Shown piece by piece: positions 23,661 to 35,310 of a DNA stretch of 64,000 bases; position 1 is the stretch's first letter; the number at the start of each line of letters is the position of its first letter. This DNA comes from Reticulitermes lucifugus (taxonomy: Eukaryota; Arthropoda; Insecta; Blattodea; Rhinotermitidae), in NCBI GenBank assembly GCA_026260175.1, contig JAKCWW010000178.1:273-64272 (forward strand), read 5' to 3'. The position numbers were made by a program, and so were the translations under genes. Under the pieces are notes generated by a model that was not told the origin of the DNA, searched no databases, and was given only the letters and a program-made list of their open reading frames with translations.

Positions 23661-25341
23661 TATTGTGGTACACTTTTTGTGCAATACCATTTATATTATC
23701 TGTAAGTGTTCTTCAAAACTTGTTCTTAAATGACCTGCTGACTGGCCAGTGTGGATGGACACATTGCGGAATATAATTTTTTTATTCTTGACTGTCTTGT
23801 TATTCTTCTCGAGATAACCCCAATTTTCTTATCTTCCGGCGTTAGGAAGATATGTAGAAGCTTTCGGGTTATGGTTATCGCTTTCATGAACAAAATTCTT
23901 TGAAACTGCTTTCAGACACGTCGTAAAGCGGGTTTTCGTAAACACGACGTCGCTTAAATTCTAATAAAGGCTAGATAGTCCTCTAGTCTCTTTCGTATAC
24001 ATAATGTTCTTATGTACTGGAATCTCACATTTACACCAGTAAAACATAGGATCTTCCACGGTAGCTTCAGTTTAGCTTGGGCGTGTTTAAGGCCAATAAA
24101 CCAAATACAACTTTGCAACAAAAGCTCGCATTCTCTACAGTAGCTGGTTTGATGTCTCCAAACGAGAAACCTAATGTGTGGGGCTCGTGCCTCTTTCGTC
24201 TATCATTTTGTTACATTCTTAAGTAAAAACATGTGTATTGAGCATCCTTCTTATACTGTGACTAAGTATAATCATGTTATTATTTTACGTCTCTTACCAC
24301 TCTTGAGTAACACATACCTACTTTATATTAAATGGTATTTATAAATTTAGTCATTATTAATAAATGTGGTGAAAGCGCTGTGCCAAAAAACTTTTTGTAC
24401 CAGTCACATTCAAAGAAATGTATTTGAAACTCGACTAATGAATTTGATTTGAACACATCCCCATGTTAGATCTTACAGTGGTAAACGTCTGGGTAAAATA
24501 CTGCCAGCACTCTTTCCTGTAGCTGTTTTTACATCAGTTTCCTAATGGTTGCAAAGACACTTTCACAGAGATTAAAAAATCGTTAGGAATGATGCCCAAT
24601 ATTCGTTACGAATAAAGCTAGCTAGCTATTTGCCTGATCAGGACATTTACATTAACGCACGGTGGTGGAGACATGTACTGTGTTCTCCTACGGTATGACC
24701 CTGTATGTGTGTGTGTGTGTGGATACTTAAACAATATGATGTTTTGCCCTTGGGTTTGCAGATTATTTTAATTAAATTATAGGAGTTCTATTCCATTTTT
24801 ACATGACAATTTGTATGTTCGCTTAGGCCAAATGCATAATCAATTGATTAAATAAAGTCTAGAAATGTTCCTTTTTTGGACCCATTCGTACTGTGTTCAG
24901 AATTTTTGTACACGTGTGTAATTAAATACTATGCACGTGACTGTACCAGAGAAACTTTTATTAGGCAGGTATCTGACTAGAACATTGATTGTGTTGAATA
25001 TGGGTTTTCGTCATTATCGTTTTTCCTAACAAATACCGAGATAACAAATACAGTTTTATCATCTGCTTTAAAATTGTTACGCCCCCGCTCTCCCCCACCT
25101 CAATATTTTCATCTTATTTGACCATGCTTGTGTACTGTTTATACAGTTACATTAAAGAACCTAAACATCAAACGACAATACGTATTATAATATTATATTT
25201 TAAGAAATATAGAACCCATGAAATGTGTTATAGAATGTATTTTTCAATAGGGACACCAGGTTGTGAATTTTCTGGAATAGACTTTACATGTAGCTAAATC
25301 CGTTCCGCGAACTAGTTGTTACTCTGAATTCCTAAATGTGG
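23661..25341. other. No recognisable gene; one (GT)n microsatellite
   Basis: A short GT repeat lies at 24703-24721. Nothing else was recognised. Confidence 0.45.
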
Positions 25342-25354
25342 TCACACGAGGTTT

Positions 25355-25643
25355 TTTCTTGTGGTGAAGGGCCCCGCAGCAGATGCTACAGACGCTAGTA
25401 GCCTTAAGGCTTATTGTGCAACCCTGTGATGAAGATGAAGAGAAAGGTGATCAGTTTTTTTTATTTATAAGTAATGGAGCACCGGTGGAATGAAACTGAC
25501 AGGGGAAAACCGAAGTACTCAGGGAAAAACCTGCCCCAGTGCCACTTTGTCCACCACAAGTCCCACATGGACTGAGCCGGGATCGAACCCGGGCCTCCGC
25601 GGTGGGAGGCCGGCGACTAACTGCCTGAGCCATGGCACGGCCC
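25355..25643 (-). mobile_element. SINE family A, full length, perfect target-site duplication
   Basis: On the minus strand it starts GGCCGTGCCATGGCTCAGGC, with a tRNA-like head and a B box within GCCCGGGTTCGATCCCGGCT. The body follows (GTGGTGGACAAAGTGGCACT, GAGTACTTCGGTTTTCCC, GGTGCTCCATTAC), then the conserved 3' end (CACAATAAGCCTTAAGGC, GCATCTGCTGCGGGGCCCTT). TCACACGAGGTTT stands on both sides (25342-25354 and 25644-25656). Completeness and the perfect duplication suggest a recent insertion. This is the reference copy for the family in this window. Confidence 0.9.
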
Positions 25644-26219
25644 TCACACGAGGTTTATCGAATCAAACACCTACTGAGGCGTTGCCCCCATAACCACCAG
25701 TGAAATGTGACATTCCATGACCCTCCTGTATTGTGGGTACTGACGTTCTAATAGTGTACCTTTATTGTTATTACTTCAATTATCTAAGGCCACAATTATG
25801 TTGGTTGTTTCGGCCAATTGTACTGCTCTACTATTTCTTGTGAAATTTCTGCAGTTCGTCTGGGCTAAGGTCAACTACTGACAAGAGAACATTCTAACAA
25901 GGATATTGTGTGTGGGCAACAGGAGTAACTCCTGACCACAAGAGGTTAATTGCCTGTTGGCAGTCTATAATTTCGCAAGCAAGCACAGTCCAGCTTCACT
26001 TTCAGTGCGAATTGGTTGCCACAAAGACGGAAGAGAAGACAGACTGTGTATACTAGAAGTATGGCATCCTGGCAACAGAACCAGGCAGAGGGACGCCGTG
26101 TACTGCCACACCCGACCCACACCATTATTGCTCCCCGTGTCCCCATACTGCAGTTTCACTCGTCACAAAGGATGGTCATCTGCTATAGTGACCAGAAACA
26201 AAGGTTGTACGATAGGGAC
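25644..26219. other. Unidentified segment with overlapping ORFs
   Basis: Several frames of 64-115 codons overlap at 25946-26318 on both strands. I recognise no protein. The right part runs into the repeat described at 26.23-26.46 kb, so the whole segment may belong to that element. Confidence 0.3.
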
Positions 26220-26227
26220 AGATTTCT

Positions 26228-26465
26228 GGCCTTTACTGATACGGGATTTGCATTCGAAATTTGGCGTTCCTACAGCAGTGCTGATGAAGATTTCAGTCTT
26301 CTAGAGGTGACGTCATGAATATTGTTATATAGTATGTATTTACCAGCGTTTCGGTTGAGTTCGCCGTCCTCATCTTCAGGATATGCCGAGAATATAGCAG
26401 TGTCCCAAAATGTTGGAACACATGTATACCAGTCTACATGGCGTCATGTCCCAGAAGGCTAGAAT
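26228..26465 (+). repeat. Composite insect repeat (PTAVLMKISVF type) with hammerhead-like end
   Basis: The plus strand reads SKFGVPTAVLMKISVF at about 26250-26300. I recall this peptide string as very common in insect repeat translations (usually FEV.TAVTMK..VFWDVTPC). It is followed by TTTACCAGCGTTTCGG and a hammerhead-like hairpin read on the minus strand. It ends with TACCAGTCTACATGGCGTCA, which parallels repeat D. Confidence 0.5.
26340..26395 (-). ncRNA. Degraded hammerhead-like motif
   Basis: The minus-strand core CTGAAGA (plus-strand 26373-26379) and GAAAC are both intact. The intervening segment can form only a 3-bp GAG/CTC stem, so the structure is decayed. Confidence 0.35.
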
Positions 26466-26539
26466 AGTCGATTTGTAATCAATTTGTTGATGGGTAACAC
26501 AAGTCTTAGACCGTGTAAACGCTTGAAAATTGAAGTTTA

Positions 26540-26622
26540 GAATCTATGTATGTATGTATTTATATATTTATAAATGTCTGTATGTACGTACATAGTACGT
26601 ATGTACGTATGTATGTCAGCAT
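26540..26622. repeat. (TGTA)n-like microsatellite, imperfect
   Basis: ATGTATGTATGTATTTATAT is followed by GTATGTACGTAC words without a strict period. Confidence 0.7.
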
Positions 26623-27100
26623 TTTTCTGTGTTTTTGGTATTGTGTCAGCAGAGGCCCTGCGATGGACAGATCCTCCGCCCAAGACGTTATATCAAATGG
26701 CTGAGTGTTTCATTTTTTCAGAAGAAATTCTAAATTAAGCCAGTCAAATTGGAAATGAAATAACGACAGAGAAAGAGAAAACTGAAAAGAATTGTATAAT
26801 TACCAACTATAAATTACGAATTATAATTTTAACCCTTCGCCAAAGGGTATTAGGATGTTGGTGGGCAAGGTACATAGCACTGAAGGACAGATGTTGAGTG
26901 CATATGAAATCTAATAGCAACATCTGAAGCAAAGAGGCCTGTTGGAGGTTTTAATTATTATTATTGGTTGAAACATACAGTAAGCCCTATACAAGATTAA
27001 CAGGATTGTGAAGATTCACATTTTGGTACTCGTCTTCATGCTGCCGTACAGTCTGTCAGGCGAGTACCAACATTCTTAAGGTAGACTATACTGCATAAAA

Positions 27101-27299
27101 GCCGATCCCAGTGGCCGTGCGGTCTAAGGCGTGGGTCTTCGGCCGCTCGCTTACTAGNNNNNNNNNNNNNNNNNNNNNNNNNNNNNNNNNNNNNNNNNNN
27201 NNNNNNNGGTAGAGGTCTCTGCGACGAGCTGGTCCCTCGTCCAGAGGAGTCCTACCGACTGTGGTGTGCCCATATAGGGGTGTCGAGCCATAGACAAAA
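27101..27299 (+). mobile_element. SINE family B with internal assembly gap and target-site duplication
   Basis: The start (GCCGATCCCAGTGGCCGTGC) is identical to the 16.4-kb copy. It is open up to GCTTACTAG, where 50 Ns follow, and resumes at GGTAGAGGTCTCTGCGACG. ATACTGCATAAAA (27088-27100) and ATACTGTATAAAA (27300-27312) form a 13-base duplication with one difference. The two copies are nearly identical where both can be read. Confidence 0.85.
27158..27207. other. Assembly gap, exactly 50 Ns
   Basis: Run of N starting directly after GCTTACTAG, the same SINE position as the 16.47-kb gap to within a base. Confidence 1.
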
Positions 27300-27344
27300 A
27301 TACTGTATAAAAACACATAAAACCACAATTTAATCCATGAGCAA

Positions 27345-27440
27345 TCCGGTCGGATTTATGGTGGAAAACGGACACTGGCACAGATTTTTCTCCGATTACT
27401 TCAGCTTTCCCTCTCCGTTTCATACTATTACTGCTTCTTA
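27345..27440 (+). repeat. SINE family A fragment (body only)
   Basis: GGATTTATGGTGGAAAACGG, GACACTGGCACAGATTTTTC and TCCGATTACTTCAGC match the body of family A. Both ends are missing. It lies 45 bases downstream of the family B SINE and is older than it judging by divergence. Confidence 0.55.
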
Positions 27441-29800
27441 TATATATTCTTCCATCTAGCATGGACGCTTTATCGATTAAATGCTGACCGCCCCCCTAAA
27501 TATACTACACAGTGTCGATATTGGAATGAGTCTTATGAAAATATGATGTGGAATAGATTGGATTGAGCAGGCTCAGCATAAGATATAGGAACTGTTTTTT
27601 ATGGAGAAGGTTGTGAAACGTCGGGTTCTATGGCAGACAGAGATCCTATCACGTAGGAGTCTTCTTCGTGGGATGAATTAAATAATTACTTTGTTCCGTA
27701 GTGACATACATATTACAGTAGCACTCTGCAGGGCTGAAAGTGCACAACGGTTTCTGGACAGTATTGGTCGTGTATTGTAAACGTGTGTTGTAACAAAATT
27801 ACGAACGTTTTCTCCAGTTTTGTACAGACGGTTTGCAAATAAACTATTATCCATCCGTGTACTTTCGACTGTTTACGGAGCCTTAAAAGGCACTTAACCG
27901 ATGAAAGTCTTCCTTAATGACATAAAAATTTTCAGCGTCTCTTTAAGTATCTACAGGAAATAGAAGAACTTAACTTACAGCGTATATTCTCAATAAAGAC
28001 CACTATATGCGAATCAACGAAGTTTCGAAAATTACCGTCTTTCAGGATGTGAAACCCTGTAATCTCGTATAAATTTACAAATAATTTGGAGGAACATGCT
28101 GCCTCCATCTTTGTAACTACGGAACTCCAAAATGCGCTATTTGTGTACTGAGTTTACTGAAAGTCGAGCAACTGGAGAGATTATATTGTTCATTAGGATA
28201 GACATACAGACATGGGCCTACAATACAATGGCATATTTGAAGAGAGTGATATGGTAGCAGGGCTAGAAAATGCTCACCGCATTTGCTGTTCGTACTTTAT
28301 ACATCTGTAGTTCTTTCTAACCTTCCTTTATGTATTTCTCTATTTACTCTTCATTTTACCCTTCCTTGTCTCATTTTATCTTCTTTTCCGTTGCTTTCTT
28401 TTCTCTATAAATACTATATGTATATGTACATGTACACATACTTTTAACACAGTTCCATTGTATAAAGTTTTTGTAGAAGTTGTTTAATTAAAGTGCGAAA
28501 TTTTATGCATACAAGATTTTGTTCTTTATTGCGAGTAGATGGTGAGGGAGAAATACCAGACATATTTATACGTCATATAGAAACAAAACGAATTACTGAA
28601 TCGTGAGAAAATTTAGATATTAGAAAGAATGCTCGTGGGGAATACCTTATAAGACATAGGTCTTGAAAGTACTTCGTTTCAAGCCATCTTCCTTTTCACG
28701 TAGGAACTGACTCAGTCTGTCGCAGTTTTAAGTGAAGTGTGGCTTTTATAACTTTAATTTTCTCCACACAAGTATGAAATGTATGTTGTTTTGTCTGATA
28801 GTTGACTTCCAAGAGCAAACCAGTCGCTTCTAAGTATGGTCTTTGAGTCCGAATGACTGAAGTGGACTTCATCGAAGTTTCCAGGACCCTTGCTCTGGAA
28901 ATATTTCCAAACTCGTTTATCTTAGTGCACGTTAGTAGAGTTCTGTAAAATATTCAAATATTACCCTACTGGCATTATTTTCCTTTAATTGTAAACTAAT
29001 TTAAAACATGTTTCCTGTATGTAACTCCTTAGGTCTATATAGGTACTGTAACTGTACCGTATTAATATGTGTGATGTGTGATAAGTGATGCAGTCTTAGT
29101 TTGAAATCATTAGCAACAAATTCCGTGAAATAAATCTTATTGTACTCAGAAGCAAAAAAAAATCTATCTTTATGCACTTGATTACCATGTGTTGCTCTTG
29201 TGTTTTATGTTAATGTTGCTTATTATGGCATCGATAAAAATTTAGAATACAGACATGTTACGTGATGTGAACTATTCCAGAACAGTTATCGTGCATACGC
29301 TATGTTAGAATTGTTCTACAAGTTTGCCATAGTCTAATGGACTGGTTTCCAAAATAGTTGGGTATTTACAGGAATTTCCTGTTTGTTTCGTGAAACCAAT
29401 AGTACTTTCAAGTAATGTGAATATTCTGTATATGTGAAAATATTTTATATCTCTTCTATCGCTTCTTCATTCTCGAAATAATTCTGAGCCAGTTAAATTA
29501 GGTAAGGAATGCAGAAATCTGTAGTCAATGGGTGGTGCAATTTGTAACTCCGTGTAGTAATAGACTTAAGCTTCTGGCGTTTTCTAGGTAGTGATGAATG
29601 CTGTGTAACATTTAGGTCATTTTACTAAAGAAAGGTAAATTTATCTCTGTTCGAACAGTAAAGGCCTAATCAGCTACTTGAAACTTCCCGGTTCACGATT
29701 ACTGAGCTCGATTAACTCGTCCGTTTACGCGAGCATTATCTAGAGGAATATTTACCGGGGAAAATCAAGCCGATTCTAATGACTGGAAGTCTTAGAGTTT
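27441..29800. other. No recognisable feature
   Basis: AT-rich, no long ORF, no repeat placed. Confidence 0.45.
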
Positions 29801-29804
29801 TTAA

Positions 29805-30230
29805 TTGTGTAAGGCAAAGCAGTGAAGTGTATGTTTTAGTTATCGTGTAAGGTACGGCATTGAAGTATCTGTTTTAGTTATTGTGTAAGGTACATCAGTG
29901 AAGTGTCTGTTTTACTTATTGTGTAAAGTACATAGTGAAGTACCTGTTTCAGTTATTGTGTAAGGTACATCAGTGAAGTATCGGTTTTCACTTATTGTGT
30001 AAGGTACATCAGTGAAGTATCGGTTTTCACTTATTGTGTAAGGTACATCAGGAAGTATCGGTTTTCACTTATTGTGTAAGGTACATCAGCGAAGTATCTG
30101 TTTCACTTATTGTGTAAGGTACATCAGTGAAGTATCTTTTTCAGTTATTGTGTAAAGTACAGCAGTGATGTGTTTGTTTTAGTTCTTGTGTAAGTTACAG
30201 TAGTGATGTATCTGTTTTGGTTATAAATTA
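29805..30230. repeat. Minisatellite, about 11 units of 37-39 bp
   Basis: Each unit contains TGTGTAAGGTACATCAGTGA then AGTATC.GTTTT.A.TTAT. Central units (about 29960-30110) are nearly identical to each other while the outer ones are diverged. This is the pattern expected from unequal exchange that homogenises the middle of an array. There is no open frame through it. Confidence 0.9.
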
Positions 30231-32019
30231 CGACTGCGTGACACAGAATGTCAGTGCAGCTACTTTTCGTAATTGCCTGTACAATGATAATTCACCTTAC
30301 ATGTTGTAAAGTAGATGAACTTAGCAGTAATGAATATTTAATGCAGTTACAGCCTTATGCACGTTTGTGATATGAAAACTATGATTTTACTTCATCTGAT
30401 AGGTGACTCTGCGTCTAGGCGTTGATGAACAGGAACGTGTTATGTTTCTGTTGTGAAATAAGGGTTCAACTTCTTGAACGTAATGCCATTTATATTAGTT
30501 GGTATGTCGATGATAAAACTACATGAATTCACTAAATAAAATCTCGCCTTAGCAAACTGTTTAGCAGTTGGATACCTTACGGTTGTGCAGGCACCATCTG
30601 TGGTTTTCAAGCGCTGTATCTGTCGAGCCTCACCATAACCACACCCTGGCTGACGAAATGAACTTGTACGGAAATAAGTACAGAGAGTCGCCACTGTCCG
30701 GTAATCACCTTAGCAGCGTGACTCTCCTATCTTCATGTTAATGCATATGGCCTTTTTTACAGCAACCATGCGAGCTAACATAAAAGTGGACTATGTACTC
30801 AAGTTATCACAACAGAGTGCACATTTTTGCCAGATTTAGTACAGCTCGTTCTATTAAAGTTTTTCAGGACGCAAGAATACGAGATGGTAGGAAATACATT
30901 TCTGTTTTCTTGTACATTAGCTCTAAAGTTTCTTGTGAATCTGGGTGTTGAATACACGTAGAGGTTTCAAAAATCCTGTTCAGAAATTAGTAGGACTCCT
31001 GACACGAAGGTTCAGAATATTCAACTGCGCCTGCCTTATTTGACTACACAAGGCATACAGACATACAGCAAACCATGAGAGGAATTCGAAAATGTCGTCT
31101 GAGTGTTTGGGCGGGTTGGGAAAATATTTATTTTTTCCCACCTTCTCTACAAAACTTATTCAGGATTTTTCTTTCCTAATTCCGGATAATTCCTGAATCC
31201 TGTACAGAGGGCGGTAAAACTTCGTCGATAACACATAAGTCTTCACCTGACAGCGCGGGACAACGTGGACAAACCTCCACGTTGTGATCAGGATAGGCAT
31301 ATGTGAATAAATATTATAGGCCTCCAAAGACCCTACAATTGGCATCTGTTCTAGCGGCCATTATGCTGTCATTTTAACATTTATAATTATATTATATATG
31401 TACACTTATTTCGATAATACGCCTCATATGACGTTTTAGATAACACAGCAAAATGCATATGTTTTTCGTGTAAGAAAGTCACTTTTTTCTGTGTGATATA
31501 TGATTGTCATTTTTTCTTACGTATAATCGTAAACAGGTAGCGACTTACGTGAAATTTTTCGTTCGTCACGCCTTCCTACATATTTCATCTCCGAAAAAAA
31601 TCCATGTAAGGATTCCTTTTTGAAATTAGGCATAGTAGATATCTCTCCTGCATGCTGATTCTGATTGTACCATTAATATATTTTATTAGATAAATAAGTT
31701 TTGTTTCGCTAAATTCAACAAGTTGGGAAATTTACGTATTAAGTGACAATTAGGCGCGTTCGGATCTTTGCGTCTTGATTCATCTACTCAGTTTGAACTG
31801 TACAAATTATTTCCTAAACCTTATGCATATAAAATGGTTTAATATTTTGTGTGTGTTCTCTGTTTAAGATATATACCAACGAGCCCAGTATGAAGGAATC
31901 TAGTCTATGTTTTCATGAATTTCAGACCTCGTTTTTGTAAACACGGTGCAACAGCAGAAGGTGCAGATGACCAGGAGAAGAGAGAGATAAACGTACTCTA
32001 GGAGTACCCTTACACCCGC
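30231..32019. other. No gene recognised; one short hairpin
   Basis: ACAACGTGG and CCACGTTGT (31260-31285) form a 9-bp inverted repeat with an 8-base loop. Minus-strand ORFs at 30440-30694 and 31160-31345 show no domain. Confidence 0.4.
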
Positions 32020-32029
32020 TACGCCCTCC

Positions 32030-32440
32030 CCATATTATGTTCGAGCAACCGTAGCCAGTCTGTCTGTTACTGCCATTTTCTTTGTAATTATAACGTACAG
32101 GGCACGTTTTTCGGAAAAATGTATATTTTACATGAAATGTATGTGTTGATTTTGTCTGTAGAATTTCGAATCTTAAACTTAATTTTCGGCGAGAATTCAT
32201 CGAGATATTAACATGAATGTACTTAGGTCTTTATGTAAAGTGTTCGATTTTTTTTCAAATGTAACCAAATATAAATTTTCTGGTCATATTTTAATAACAT
32301 TTCCAATATCTGTTTTAAATGACAAGAGTCCAGTGGCAGCAGAATTGTCCTATGCGAAAGGATAGACACAACGAAGCTAATTAGTCCTTTCTCGCAACTT
32401 TACGACAGCGCCTAAAACTTACGAAAATACTCTTCTTAAT
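32030..32440 (+). repeat. Repeat E, copy 2 (most diverged)
   Basis: The closing segment ACACAACGAAGCTAATTAGT, CGCAACTTT and AGCGCCTAAAA aligns with copy 3 (ACATGACAAAGCTAATAGCT, CGCAATTTT, AGTGCCTGAAAA). Upstream words such as GGCACGTTTTTCGG and GAGAATTCATCGAGATATTA also align. An AT microsatellite follows immediately. Confidence 0.5.
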
Positions 32441-32452
32441 CTTTAGTGATTT

Positions 32453-32545
32453 CATATATATATATATATATATGTATACATACATGCATACGTACATATA
32501 TATATACATACATAATACATATATACATACATACATATACATGCA
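32453..32545. repeat. (TA)n and (CATA)n microsatellite
   Basis: About 19 bases of alternating TA are followed by TACATACATGCATACG-like words. Confidence 0.9.
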
Positions 32546-34420
32546 ACGAATTAGCCTGAGAAGACTCTTAAGGACGTTGGTGCATTTAGCTTGGCATTTT
32601 TTAAGGAAAAATCAGTAAGGTTAGTTTGTTTCCCCACGTTATTTTGGTGTGATGACCAGAAAATTTCCAACCTTTACTGGATTTTGTAGTGATGACGATG
32701 CAGGAATGATAATACTACGTACACTAGTTCTACGCGATTACGAGGAATTTGAATAACCAAACTGGCGTATTGTAACAAATACTTACCGAACTCCAAGAAA
32801 TTAAGTTTGGTTTGTATATTATAAAAGAATTTTAAAAGCACTTAACCCTTTTTTCTCCATCATAATTGATCAGTTTGTCACATGTTCTATTCTCTATCTA
32901 CTGATGGATCGAAAATGTCATGTCAAAAGTTAAATGTGCGGTCAATGTATGTGGTTTCCCACAGGTCAGCGATCTCTTTTTATCGATCATTACTGCAACC
33001 ACAACAAAATGTCCTGCCACTGGTGACCAATCCACAGGTACCGTATCCATTGTACAAAATTGTATATTTTACCAAAGAAATACTTTGTGAATGACACATA
33101 CACCGCATGTGCTTCATAGATCTAACACAGCATGACAGTTATTGTAATATATCTATATATTTTTACATTTTGACAAAAAAAGTAATTGCTTCATTTACTG
33201 AAGTCTCTTCGTACGAGTAGTTTTACACATTTATCCACTTCTGTGGAATTTTAACACCACCAAAACAACCACATTCGCAAGTTTCATTCGACTTTTTGCT
33301 TTTCGGGATTATGACCGATTCCATATAGCAGAAATTACACCGCTAGAGGTGTAACATAGCAGCTACGCGGTTTGCTCTTGATACTTTTCCGTTTCAAAGT
33401 GATAACCAATGGGGCACTTTAATTAAGCATATTAACTGCGTCATAAAAATATCTGGTCAATATTCTAGAAAATATTTTATTGTCTGTTGATTGTAATGAG
33501 AATACTGGATCTGCAGTATTTTTTACGAGTAGTCCTATAGAGATTTCATACAATGTGTATTACAACACTTTTTACAAGTAAATACTTGTATTTGTCAAAT
33601 GTCTGTAATTATTGTCGTCTTTTAAATACTGCCTCTTACTTGGTACAGAATACCTCTTTCAAGGCATGTGAGCATCAGTAGTGATTTTACAAATAGTGCG
33701 GTTTTCCCTTTTTCCTTGTTTTTCTCTTCTGTGTAGATTTGCAGTTAAAACCGATTCTGTTCGTACTTAAAATTATTTTTTAAATTTATTATGTCTGAAG
33801 TCTGTTGGAGTCTTCCCTTTTTTCATCACTGAATACTGTCAATTAAAGCTTTTGTTTGGTCATTGCAATGACTGAATTTCTTCTGCTTGACAATTAGTAC
33901 TTGTAAGCCCATTATTCACAACAGTTGTGCAATTACTTTAAAGATTTTCTTGTGTTTGAGATTTAGAGACTGGCGGAACCAGTTAAAGGAGAAATGAGAT
34001 AATTCCGAAATAAGGTCAACAGAACTTAACCATATGCTTTTTCATGAAGATATTTTTTTAAAATAAATTGTCACGTGAGTTTGAAATGTCTAGGTCTATT
34101 ATGACTTAAGAAAGTAAGTTGTCTGTGTGTAATGGAAATACTTCGAATATATTGGTCACTTTGTAGAGCCACACGTTGTAATATGCACATACTCTCTTAC
34201 GCAAGAGTCAGTGTAGACGGAGACAAAAACAATTTCGTGAGAGCCGTCTGCACTATGACAACACGCACTGAAGCCACTATTAGTTAGGGCAGAATTCATT
34301 TTACATGTAAATACTTCTCAATTTCCCACCATTATGCATTAGAAGAAACTTACTGTCACAAATACGGAAAAATACAGTGCCTATTTGAAAGTAAAACTCG
34401 CGTATAGAACCTACAAACCA
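32546..34420. other. No recognisable feature
   Basis: A 70-codon ORF at 32882-33094 has no recognised domain. Otherwise AT-rich unplaced sequence. Confidence 0.4.
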
Positions 34421-34429
34421 CTGACTTGT

Positions 34430-34570
34430 GCATGGAGACCTGTAACGCCACCCGCTATGCAGTATTCATTCCTGCGGGTCCCGCTTTACCACGGGACTGC
34501 GCGTCGTAGAGCGGACATCAGTCGCTGTACAGACAGCGGCGACGATCCCTGCTCTGCCGCATGCAATATC
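34430..34570. other. GC-rich island with two consecutive hairpins
   Basis: A markedly GC-rich stretch in AT-rich surroundings. GTCCCG (34478-34483) pairs with CGGGAC (34492-34497). GTCGCTGT (34521-34528) pairs with ACAGCGGCGAC (34533-34543) allowing a bulge. A plus-strand frame (34385-34621) crosses it but shows no known motif. It could be a structured RNA, a repeat fragment or a chance GC patch. Confidence 0.3.
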
Positions 34571-34889
34571 GTGTTTAAGTTTCATGGATCCCAAATATTA
34601 ATTATATCTTGTTCACAGTAGTTTTTAAGGTCCATTTTAATATTATCACACATATACGCTCAGGAATCCCAAAGTAATCATTAGTATAAAATAGGATTTC
34701 AGAAGTACTAAAAAAGAAATAACCTATAGAACAGAGTTAGTTTTATTTTCATTTGTAAATTAGACTAATTTTATATCAACAAGACAGGCAGCGTACGTAT
34801 AAACATAACAATGAGGCGCGTTCGCCTAAACATTATTGCCATACAAAAGCAAGAAGTGTTACATATTCTGAATTGTGTTTCTAACCTTA

Positions 34890-35310
34890 GTTATCCAACA
34901 TGCAAAGCACATGCGCCATATTATATTGTCATCTATGCCGTCTCTGGCTCTACCATATTTTTCCACATTAAGCCTATCTCATAAACGGCACGATTTTCGG
35001 GAAAAGTTGCTGAACATAAAATATTTTGATTTTCTCTCCAAATTTTGCCTGAAATATTTCTTATTCTAAGAAAACTTCAGCGAGATATCATTGACATATT
35101 TCTTCCCGTTAAGTACATGTTATTCTTTTCAGATTTTAATGAAACTTGAATTTTCTAGACAGAGTTTAGAAAAATTCTCAAATATAAAATTTCATGAAAA
35201 TCCATCTAGTGGAAACCGAGTTGTTCCATGCGGACAGACAGACATGACAAAGCTAATAGCTGATTTTCGCAATTTTGCGGAAGTGCCTGAAAATCTACTC
35301 ATAATAAAGT
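34890..35310 (+). repeat. Repeat E, copy 3
   Basis: It matches the reverse complement of 14.5-14.9 kb: CTACCATATTTTTCCACA, ATTCTAAGAAAACTTCAGCG, CAGATTTTAATGAAACTTGA, and an ending in GATTTTCGCAATTTTGCGGA. The conserved frame 35091-35312 contains MTKLIADFRNFAEVPEN, compared with MAKVIVAFRNFAKAPN in copy 1. Confidence 0.7.

Noticed and set aside
25490-25693. ORF reading GENRSTQGKTCPSATL
   Set aside because: Antisense translation of the family A SINE; similar peptides occur at 41.2, 48.8 and 58.5 kb for the same reason.
25946-26318. Candidate gene with four overlapping ORFs
   Set aside because: No frame has a recognisable domain, and the right-hand part merges into a known type of insect repeat.
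29805-30230. CRISPR-like array of regular repeats
   Set aside because: Units abut with no unique spacers, there are no cas genes, and the sequence context is eukaryotic. It is a minisatellite.
31260-31285. Bacterial-type terminator hairpin
   Set aside because: Nine-bp stem without a T tract, in an insect genome; not meaningful.
32453-32545. Replication origin or matrix attachment from the AT-rich tract
   Set aside because: A simple TA/CATA microsatellite explains it; no further evidence.
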